Positions 6,384 through 11,563 of a DNA stretch of 11,563 nucleotides are shown here, piece after piece; position 1 is the first letter of the stretch, and each line of letters starts with the position of its first letter. Made by a program: the position numbers and the translations under genes. The notes under the pieces were generated by a model. It had not been told where the DNA came from, searched no databases, and saw only the letters and a list, made by a program, of their open reading frames with translations. Source of the DNA: Candidatus Hydrogenedentota bacterium (lineage in GTDB: Bacteria; Hydrogenedentota; Hydrogenedentia; Hydrogenedentales; SCBR16-9); NCBI GenBank assembly GCA_007116095.1, contig SKJD01000485.1, forward strand, positions 1 to 11,563, written 5' to 3'.

Positions 6384-8615
6384 CTACTCGGCGGCGCTTT
6401 TGATGCTGCCTTCGCATATTTCACGGGCTTTGGTCTCGGTCGTCTTGAGGCGTTCAAGCTTGGGTTCGAGGCGATTAACCAGCGCCTCGCGGGCGCGGAT
6501 CAGGGCTTCTTCCTCGGCCTTGATGGCGTTGATTTGGCGGCTGAGTACTTCGTTGGTGCGATCGAAGGCTGCTTGCACCGCCTTGATGAAACTCTCCTGG
6601 CGCTGGTCGATGTCCCGGCGCCATTTCTCGTGCAGGTCCTTGCGCAGCACATCCTCGATCTTCTCTCCGATGCGCTGGTTGAGCAGGTAGCGACGGAGGT
6701 CGTCGCTGCGAAGACTGCGCACAATCAGCCCCAAAACCACGCCGAAGGGCGCCCCGACGGCCCCGCCGAAAAGGGTGAGGTTCCAGGTGGTGGGGGGGAA
6801 GTCCCCACCGAGCATGGATTCCAGTTGCAGCAGTGCGCTTTCGAGTGGGGCCTGGAATGCGCCGCTTTGCGCCGCGGTGGCTACCCCCGCGCCGATTCCG
6901 CCACCGATGGCGACCCCGAGCAGGGCGCCGAGCCCGGCAAAGCCCAGGTAGGCTTTGGCGAGTCCGGCTTCCACGGCGATGATGTGGGCGTGACTCGCTT
7001 CCACCGGGGGCACATTCAGGTTGCCCGGTTCTTCCAGGGCGTCTTCCACCGCGTTGCGGATGGGCGCTTCGGCTTCGTCCAACATTTCATTCAGCTCGGA
7101 CTCAATCATCGCAATGTAGGCGTCGAGTGATTGTTCCAGTTCTTCGTTCAAGGGCTTAAAGCCCTGCTTGCGCGCCGTCTTGAGATTTTCGTCGGCATCG
7201 AGCCAGGCGCGCAATGGGTCCAGCAGCTTTTGCCGCAGCGTGGCCGGATCGAGGTGGGTTGCCAGGCGCTGCCGACCATCCGGATATTGGACCCCGTCCC
7301 ACTCTCCGCCGTTGGCAATGTTCTGATAACGCTCAATGAGCGTGGCGGACAGCTTGGTATTCCGCGCGATGCTCGCTTCATGGGCTTCGCGTTGGCGGCG
7401 CAGGTCTTCCAGTTTGGGGATATGACGCGCCATTTCGAGCTGGGTCTCAATCGGCCGGTACATTTTCCAGGCGCTCTCCGCCACAAAACGGCTCACAAAC
7501 TCGACGATGGCGCCTTCCCGGTTTTCGGTGTAGAGGTATTTCAGCAGCCGTTCCTTGAAAGCCGGGAAATGACTGCGCTGCTCCAGGTACTCCGCCAACG
7601 CTTCCTCTGGATGGTCCTGCTGCATGATTTCCTGATAGACACTGAAGGGGACCTGAATCTTGTGGTCGTTCGCCAGTGCATCCAGGGTGATCTGTTCCTT
7701 GCGCAGCTTCGAAGCGACCATGGCGTAAAGACTGGAGATGAAGAAAAGCTCCGGATGCGCCACCACCCCGTTCAGGCTGCGGTAAAGGTCTTTGCCCGGC
7801 CCGCGTTTGCCTGTGGGATCAATCTCGTTCTCATTCAGGTGATCGGACTTGTTGATCACGAAAAACATCTTGCGGTGGCGGTACTTGATGATGCTCTCGA
7901 TGAATTGCCGGCTGTGGGCGGTGCCTGCGTTTTGACTGTCCAGCAGGCAGACCACCAGATGACTGTTGGGAATGATTTCTTCTGTGATGCGGCGGTGTGT
8001 TTCGGAGATACTATGGACCCCGGGCGAGTCCACCAGGGCGATGTCCTCCTGAAGCATGTTATTGGGCAGGTAGACGATGACCTCGTGAAATTTTTCGCGC
8101 AGGCTGCGGAACTGGGGAAAATCCTCGTCCGAATAGACAGTAATCAGCGCGTTGAGCACACGCAGCAGCTCCATGGAATGCGTGCCTTCGAAGACGATCG
8201 ACAGCTCCTCGTCTTCCTCGCGGTTTTCCACCTCCGCCTCAATGCCGGAGACCGTCAGCAATTCATGCAGCTCCGCCAGTTCCGCTTCGGTCGCCATGTT
8301 GCTCATCCGCAGGGCCAGGCTCATCACGTCGCTGCGCAGCACATGGGTGATCTTCGTCGTGCATTCCTCCAGCACCGTCGGCAGGTATTCATCTTCCAGG
8401 AACGCATTGATCAGCGTGGATTTCCCCACATTGAAGGCCCCGAGAAAGACTACCCGATACTTTCCCTCGTGCAGCTCCCGGCGCTTTGTCTCCAGCGTTG
8501 CCTGCAACGCCTCGCGATCGCCTTCAAAATCTTCATCGCCCAGAAAGTCCTGCAAGGCATCTAACGCTTGAAATGCCCAGGCCCGGTTCTCAGCATGTTG
8601 GTCCATGCTCATCAT
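6384..8615 (-). CDS. Dynamin-like GTPase with C-terminal membrane hairpin
   Basis: The 743-residue protein has a dynamin-type GTPase domain: G1 P-loop GAFNVGKS (59-66), candidate G2 threonines in ECTTKIT (84-90), G3 DSPG (196-199) and G4 NKSD (255-258). A long helical region follows, with coiled-coil-like stretches around 390-530 and 640-740. Two closely spaced hydrophobic Gly/Ala-rich segments (about 556-581 and 611-632) could form the paddle or hairpin that inserts into membrane. Bacterial dynamin-like proteins bind and remodel membranes in a GTP-dependent way, with roles in fusion, membrane damage response, vesiculation or phage tolerance. Which applies here is unknown. The frame is open to GTG 8621, but the AAGGAG ribosome binding site (8621-8626) overlaps that codon, so ATG 8615 (spacing 5) or ATG 8612 (spacing 8) is the real start. 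Many family members occur as pairs of adjacent genes; only one is present here. Confidence 0.88.
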   Translation of the reverse strand: MMSMDQHAENRAWAFQALDALQDFLGDEDFEGDREALQATLETKRRELHEGKYRVVFLGAFNVGKSTLINAFLEDEYLPTVLEECTTKITHVLRSDVMSLALRMSNMATEAELAELHELLTVSGIEAEVENREEDEELSIVFEGTHSMELLRVLNALITVYSDEDFPQFRSLREKFHEVIVYLPNNMLQEDIALVDSPGVHSISETHRRITEEIIPNSHLVVCLLDSQNAGTAHSRQFIESIIKYRHRKMFFVINKSDHLNENEIDPTGKRGPGKDLYRSLNGVVAHPELFFISSLYAMVASKLRKEQITLDALANDHKIQVPFSVYQEIMQQDHPEEALAEYLEQRSHFPAFKERLLKYLYTENREGAIVEFVSRFVAESAWKMYRPIETQLEMARHIPKLEDLRRQREAHEASIARNTKLSATLIERYQNIANGGEWDGVQYPDGRQRLATHLDPATLRQKLLDPLRAWLDADENLKTARKQGFKPLNEELEQSLDAYIAMIESELNEMLDEAEAPIRNAVEDALEEPGNLNVPPVEASHAHIIAVEAGLAKAYLGFAGLGALLGVAIGGGIGAGVATAAQSGAFQAPLESALLQLESMLGGDFPPTTWNLTLFGGAVGAPFGVVLGLIVRSLRSDDLRRYLLNQRIGEKIEDVLRKDLHEKWRRDIDQRQESFIKAVQAAFDRTNEVLSRQINAIKAEEEALIRAREALVNRLEPKLERLKTTETKAREICEGSIKSAAE

Positions 8616-8620
8616 ACCCA

Positions 8621-8626
8621 CTCCTT
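8621..8626 (-). promoter_or_regulatory. Ribosome binding site of the dynamin-like gene
   Basis: AAGGAG on the minus strand. It overlaps the possible GTG start at 8621 and therefore excludes it; the ATGs at 8615 and 8612 lie 5 and 8 bases downstream. Confidence 0.8.
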
Positions 8627-8641
8627 CATTGGTCCGTTCGG

Positions 8642-8800
8642 TTGACGCCCACTGACTTGGGACGCCGTCGCTGAACGCTCATCTTACTTAATCGGCGTCA
8701 AACCATACAAACTTGTCTGGCCGGGGGCAAACGTTGGGTTGCGCCGTTTTTCCGGCTTGCTCGCATACCCCTGTGTAGGCGTTAAAAAGCTGTGGCGTCA
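8642..8800. repeat. Cluster of GACGCC/GGCGTC motifs in the divergent control region
   Basis: Four copies of the hexamer lie in 159 bases: TTGACGCC (8642-8649), GACGCCG (8661-8667), CGGCGTCAA (8693-8701) and GGCGTCA (8794-8800). TTGACGCC and GGCGTCAA form a perfect 8-bp inverted pair, and GACGCCG pairs with CGGCGTC over 7 bp. They lie between the dynamin-like start and the promoter of the TetR-Rnk gene, so they could be regulator half-sites or leader hairpins. Confidence 0.4.
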
Positions 8801-8805
8801 TGAAG

Positions 8806-8834
8806 TTGCCAAATAGATGTGCATAATCTATAAT
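8806..8834 (+). promoter_or_regulatory. Near-consensus sigma-70 promoter of the TetR-Rnk gene
   Basis: TTGCCA (8806-8811), a spacer of exactly 17 bases and a perfect TATAAT (8829-8834). The expected start of transcription is about 8841, leaving a leader of some 65 bases. The region is much more AT-rich than its surroundings. Five of six -35 bases and all -10 bases match consensus, so the promoter should be strong unless repressed. Confidence 0.8.
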
Positions 8835-8879
8835 ATGAATAAGACATCATAAAATGAATCGATTTATAATTTTCATTTT
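8830..8879. promoter_or_regulatory. Operator-like direct and inverted repeats just after the promoter
   Basis: ATAATATGAAT (8830-8840) and ATAAAATGAAT (8849-8859) differ at one base and start 19 bases apart. AAAATGAA (8851-8858) is also a perfect inverted partner of TTCATTTT (8872-8879) with a 13-base spacer. The block runs from the -10 element to about +39, a place where a bound TetR dimer would block transcription. Autoregulation is usual for TetR-type proteins, but binding here is inferred. Confidence 0.5.
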
Positions 8880-8906
8880 CCACGAAACTGTTGAGGAACG
8901 GATCCG

Positions 8907-9995
8907 ATGCCGACTGTGACCAAACCTTCGACGATGGCCCGGCGCGCCAAGGACCGGCAACGCAAGCGCAACGAGTTGCTGGATGCGTCGGAGGGGATTT
9001 TTTTACAGAAAGAGTATGCCCTGGCGACGGCGGAAGAGATCGCCCAGGAGGCCGGGGTCTCGGTGGGCACGATTTACAATTTTTTCCAGAACAAGGAAGG
9101 GGTCTACCGGGAATTGGCCGACCGGATAGCGCGGGATCTGTTGCGGCAGTGCCGGGAGGTGATCGCGCCGGTTGCCGTGGCGGAGGAGGCGATTGAGGCG
9201 CTGGTGCGTCTACGGCTGACCCATTACGAGCGGCACCGGCTTTTCTTTCAGCTTTTTACCTATGAGCGCAGCGGTGGGCACAGTCCCTTCACCCTGACGG
9301 CGGAAGACAGTGTGGCGGTGCTGTACCAGGAATACTTGGAGTTTGTTGGCGCGCTTTTTTCCCGCACCCACACGGAGTTGCAGATTGAGAACAGCGCCCC
9401 ATTGCATAGCGCCTTGAGTCTGGAAGGAAATATCAACGCCTTCATGGCCTATTGGTCGCATATGGGGAACGAAGAGTCGCTAGCGCACATGGCGGGGCAC
9501 ATCACAAAGAATTTGCTCTATGCCAACCTGGAAGCTCCGGAGACGAAGAAACGCAAGGGCCGGCCCCGCACACGCAAAAATAACCGGGAGGTCTATATCA
9601 GCCGTTACGACGACAAGCGCCTGCGTGAGTTGATGGCGGTGGCGCGCCGCTTCGGGCGTGAAGGGGAAGACCCGCACCTGAAAGAGTTGGAGACGGCGTT
9701 GTCCCGGGGAAAAATGGTGGATTTGCAGGACGTCCCCCCGGATCTCGTGACAATGAACTCAAAGGTCTGTCTGCTCGACCTCAAGGAGAAGCAGGAGCTG
9801 GTCCGCAGCCTGGTCTTTCCAGTGGACGCCCGTTCGGAAGAAGAGCATATCTCCATTTTGGAGCCGTTGGGCACGACGATGCTCGGCTACCGGGTGGGGG
9901 ATGTCTTCACCGTATCGGACGACGGCAATAAACGGAAGTACCAGGTTTTGGATATTTTATATCAACCAGAAGCGGCCGGGGATTACCACCTCTGA
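8907..9995 (+). CDS. TetR-type DNA-binding domain fused to a complete Rnk (GreA-like) domain
   Basis: The protein has 362 residues in one frame. Residues 20-65 are a standard TetR helix-turn-helix, with AEEIAQEAGVSVGTIYNFF (42-60) holding the recognition helix. Residues 85-210 form a helical region like TetR ligand/dimer domains. A basic linker KKRKGRPRTRK (214-224) has an AT-hook-like GRP core. Residues 229-362 form a full Rnk domain: a short predicted coiled coil (234-270), then the FKBP-like part with PPDLVTMNSKV (277-287), ISILEPLGTTMLGYRVGD (315-332) and the Rnk ending YQPEAAGDYHL (352-362). E. coli Rnk binds the RNA polymerase secondary channel region and competes with GreA/GreB/DksA. 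TetR proteins normally end near 200 residues, so the extra 150 are a genuine added domain. Start ATG 8907 has GAGGAA upstream; ATG 8934 has no ribosome binding site. It is likely autoregulated through the repeats at 8830-8879. The inferred role is a promoter-targeted modulator of RNA polymerase. Confidence 0.88.
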   Translation: MPTVTKPSTMARRAKDRQRKRNELLDASEGIFLQKEYALATAEEIAQEAGVSVGTIYNFFQNKEGVYRELADRIARDLLRQCREVIAPVAVAEEAIEALVRLRLTHYERHRLFFQLFTYERSGGHSPFTLTAEDSVAVLYQEYLEFVGALFSRTHTELQIENSAPLHSALSLEGNINAFMAYWSHMGNEESLAHMAGHITKNLLYANLEAPETKKRKGRPRTRKNNREVYISRYDDKRLRELMAVARRFGREGEDPHLKELETALSRGKMVDLQDVPPDLVTMNSKVCLLDLKEKQELVRSLVFPVDARSEEEHISILEPLGTTMLGYRVGDVFTVSDDGNKRKYQVLDILYQPEAAGDYHL

Positions 9996-10005
9996 CCGAC
10001 CCCAT

Positions 10006-10079
10006 GCCCGTATGTCGGGCAACAAAAACTTCAATCAACATGCATTGCGTCACGACAGATGTTACCCGAAGCGATCGGG
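10006..10079 (+). other. Two small hairpins between the TetR-Rnk gene and rnk
   Basis: GCCCG-TATGT-CGGGC (10006-10020, extendable by one T-A pair) and CCCGA-AGCGA-TCGGG (10065-10079). Both end in TCGGGCA and lie 59-60 bases apart in the 127-base gap. Neither has a T-run behind it, so they are not intrinsic terminators. They could shape the level of the downstream rnk message. Confidence 0.4.
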
Positions 10080-10107
10080 CATCGCGTGGCGCAATACCTA
10101 TATGTAG

Positions 10108-10113
10108 AAAGGA
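10108..10113 (+). promoter_or_regulatory. Ribosome binding site of rnk
   Basis: AAAGGA nine bases before ATG 10123. It shows that the second Rnk gene is translated on its own rather than being a remnant of the upstream fusion. Confidence 0.75.
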
Positions 10114-10122
10114 TGGTTTCGC

Positions 10123-10539
10123 ATGCATAAGAAAAAAATTCTGCTTACGGCGGCTGACAAGGAGCGGCTCGGCAAGAATGTCGACATGTTAATGCAGCAG
10201 TCCGCCGGCAAGGATTCCCCACGTATCCAGCAACTGGCGCGCATGCTGGAGACGGCCGAATTGCGCGAGCCGGAAGCGATGCCTGAGGATGTGGTCACCA
10301 TGTATAGCCTGGTTTGCCTGGCGTCGACCAACAATGACAGCCGCCAGGAGTATCGACTGGTTTATCCATCGCAAAGCAATGCCTTTGAAAACAAGATATC
10401 CGTCCTGTCCGGGATGGGGCTGGCGCTGCTGGGCAGCCGTGTGGGCGATGAGATTGTGTGGGAAGGCCCACGCGGCCAACGCTGTTACACGCTTGTGGCC
10501 ATTCTGGAGCAGGGCTGCCGTGCGCCGCAGCACGCATAA
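10123..10539 (+). CDS. rnk: Stand-alone Rnk-family regulator (GreA-like)
   Basis: The 138-residue protein has the Rnk layout. A short N-terminal helical hairpin (about 11-46) could enter the RNA polymerase secondary channel. The GreA C-terminal-like FKBP fold follows, with MPEDVVTMYSLVCL (53-66), YRLVYP (77-82) and ISVLSGMGLALLGSRVGDEIVW (92-113). Rnk in E. coli and Pseudomonas influences nucleoside diphosphate kinase levels and competes with other secondary-channel factors. It resembles the C-terminal domain of the upstream fusion (by eye about a third identical in the folded part, with VTM-S-VCL shared), so the two may come from a duplication. Unlike that domain and E. coli Rnk, it lacks the YQPEAAGDY-type ending and stops with LEQGCRAPQHA. 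It starts 127 bases after the fusion gene, with its own AAAGGA site, and is probably co-transcribed because no convincing promoter or terminator lies between. Confidence 0.88.
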   Translation: MHKKKILLTAADKERLGKNVDMLMQQSAGKDSPRIQQLARMLETAELREPEAMPEDVVTMYSLVCLASTNNDSRQEYRLVYPSQSNAFENKISVLSGMGLALLGSRVGDEIVWEGPRGQRCYTLVAILEQGCRAPQHA

Positions 10540-10758
10540 GCCGGTACAGTTGAAGCGACACGAAAGCGCGGTGGGAGCCGTCTCATAGGTATACCCGAGG
10601 GTGATGCGCAGGAAGGTGTGTTTATGCATTCGGCGTGTTGACGTGGGTGATGGTGTAAAATGAGAGAAAGCAGCTACCGAAAGATGACGAATGCGTAGAT
10701 GCTGTGGTAGGCTTTGCTCAGGCTAATTATTGACAACACATGGAAGGAGTACACCAAG
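10540..10758 (+). other. Intergenic region before the nitrilase-like gene
   Basis: About 219 bases without a supported gene. GCATTCG (10626-10632) and CGAATGC (10688-10694) are a 7-bp inverted pair. TTGACG (10638) and TAAAAT (10656) look like promoter boxes but are only 12 bases apart. No terminator is evident after rnk. The ribosome binding site GGAAGGAG (10742-10749) lies at the end. Confidence 0.5.
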
Positions 10759-11487
10759 ATGGCAACTGTTCGCGTGAGTGGTATACAGATGTCGGTGGGG
10801 AACAAGAAAAGCGACAATTTGCCGCGCATCTTGCAACATATCCAGGAGAGCGACTGCGACTTCATCGTGTTTCCGGAAATGAGTCTCACCGGCCCCAACA
10901 ATGACTTCAGCGACAGCAGGACCCTCGAAGCGTGGGACCAGATTGCCGCCGCTTGTCGTGTATCCTATACGGTGGGCGTTGTCGGTACGGGCAGCCGCGC
11001 CGACAGCATTACGTACATCCAGAGCCGCATCTTTGGCGACGATGGCGAGGTGATCGGCACGCATGAAAAGCTGATCCCCACGGAATCCGAGCGGGAATGG
11101 TGCCGCCCAGGTTCCAAGCTCAAGACTTTTGAGCACCAGGGGAAGGAAATCACCTTTGGTTGTCTCTGCGGCAACGACCTTTGGGTGGCGCCCGGTTTCG
11201 GGCCCTATCCGGACCCCCGACTCTCTCATCAGTTGGGCGAGCGGGGCGTCGACATCATCTTTCATCTCAACGCCTCCGGGACAGACAGCAGCTACAGCGC
11301 GTACTACGAAGCCAACCTGGAGCTGCGCGCCCGGGAAGCGAACTGTTACATTGTCACGGTCAATGCGGCTGTGCCGCACAACATCGTCAATGTACCCTCC
11401 GGGGTTATTTCCCCCGAAGGTGAATGGGTCGCCAAGACCCAGGTGGACGGCGAACAGAAGTTCAATTACGACATCGTACTTGATTAG
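10759..11487 (+). CDS. Nitrilase-superfamily (carbon-nitrogen hydrolase) protein
   Basis: The protein has 242 residues. The superfamily uses a Glu-Lys-Cys triad to hydrolyse amides, nitriles or N-carbamoyl compounds. Visible here are Glu40 in FIVFPEMSLTG (35-45), Lys104 in THEKLIP (101-107), and the third block FGCLCGNDLW (133-142). In most members the nucleophile sits two residues before the acidic residue (C-Y-D, C-N-D). Here the order is C-G-N-D, so the usual cysteine column appears to be Gly138, with Cys137 next to it. FHLNASG (168-174) and the later ANLELRAREANCYIVTVN (185-202) fit the family. The substrate cannot be predicted. Start ATG 10759 follows GGAAGGAG by nine bases; an upstream in-frame start at 10714 lacks this. 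It has no signal peptide. It is slightly shorter than the typical 260-280 residues, mainly at the C-terminus. It may share a transcript with rnk, but 219 bases separate them. Confidence 0.87.
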   Translation: MATVRVSGIQMSVGNKKSDNLPRILQHIQESDCDFIVFPEMSLTGPNNDFSDSRTLEAWDQIAAACRVSYTVGVVGTGSRADSITYIQSRIFGDDGEVIGTHEKLIPTESEREWCRPGSKLKTFEHQGKEITFGCLCGNDLWVAPGFGPYPDPRLSHQLGERGVDIIFHLNASGTDSSYSAYYEANLELRAREANCYIVTVNAAVPHNIVNVPSGVISPEGEWVAKTQVDGEQKFNYDIVLD

Positions 11488-11513
11488 CTGGCTCCGTTGC
11501 GTGGATGGCCGGT

Positions 11514-11529
11514 GTGCGGTCACCCGCAC
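11514..11529 (+). other. Small hairpin after the nitrilase-like gene
   Basis: GTGCGG, loop TCAC, CCGCAC, 27 bases after the stop. There is no T-run behind it, so it is only a weak candidate for a transcript end. Confidence 0.3.
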
Positions 11530-11563
11530 CAGGATAGGCGAGAACTTTCAGCGCAGCCACGTC

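Noticed and set aside
7131..8564. Long plus-strand open frame (477 codons) opposite the dynamin-like gene
   Set aside because: It is antisense to the GTPase coding region with its intact motifs, and shows no recognisable domain of its own.
8616..8621. GTG 8621 as start of the dynamin-like gene
   Set aside because: The ribosome binding site AAGGAG overlaps this codon; the ATGs just downstream are correctly spaced.
10638..10661. TTGACG ... TAAAAT as a promoter for the nitrilase-like gene
   Set aside because: The spacer is only 12 bases, too short for sigma-70, and no good partner box exists for either element at 16-18 bases.
10714..10758. Upstream ATG extension of the nitrilase-like gene
   Set aside because: The ribosome binding site GGAAGGAG lies inside this stretch and points to ATG 10759, where family similarity begins.
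1..11563. Mobile element, CRISPR array, tRNA or rRNA
   Set aside because: No transposase, integrase, regularly spaced repeat, cloverleaf or ribosomal RNA sequence was recognised on either strand.

Overview
The window looks like chromosomal DNA from a moderately GC-rich proteobacterium. A gammaproteobacterium or close relative is the best guess, because Rnk-type RNA polymerase regulators and MtfA-type peptidases are typical of that group. The species cannot be named from the sequence. No rRNA, tRNA, insertion sequence, CRISPR array or phage gene was seen. There are eight protein genes, all apparently intact.

Left part (1-5150, minus strand): a likely transcription unit in the order uppP (undecaprenyl-diphosphate phosphatase), an mtfA-like M90 zinc peptidase, then a large membrane protein carrying a spermidine-synthase-like fold, TPR repeats and a strongly acidic tail. 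The last two genes are 6 bases apart, and the mtfA stop codon lies inside the next ribosome binding site. A perfect 9-bp inverted repeat sits on the uppP stop codon. Divergent from uppP is a family 2 glycosyltransferase (5360-6328, plus). Both act in envelope polysaccharide chemistry: one builds glycans, the other recycles the lipid carrier.

Middle (6384-8615, minus): a bacterial dynamin-like GTPase with a complete G1/G3/G4 set and a C-terminal hydrophobic hairpin, convergent with the glycosyltransferase.

Right part (8616-11563, plus): a 291-base divergent control region with a near-consensus sigma-70 promoter and operator-like repeats. It drives the most unusual gene here, a TetR-type DNA-binding domain fused in one reading frame to a complete Rnk domain (a GreA-like binder of the RNA polymerase secondary channel). 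A stand-alone rnk paralogue follows 127 bases later, then a nitrilase-superfamily protein whose cysteine nucleophile seems shifted by one residue.

The strongest candidate for something undescribed is the TetR-Rnk fusion with its paired rnk. The architecture suggests a factor that is brought to chosen promoters by the TetR domain and acts on RNA polymerase through the Rnk domain. This is inference from domain content; no function has been tested here.
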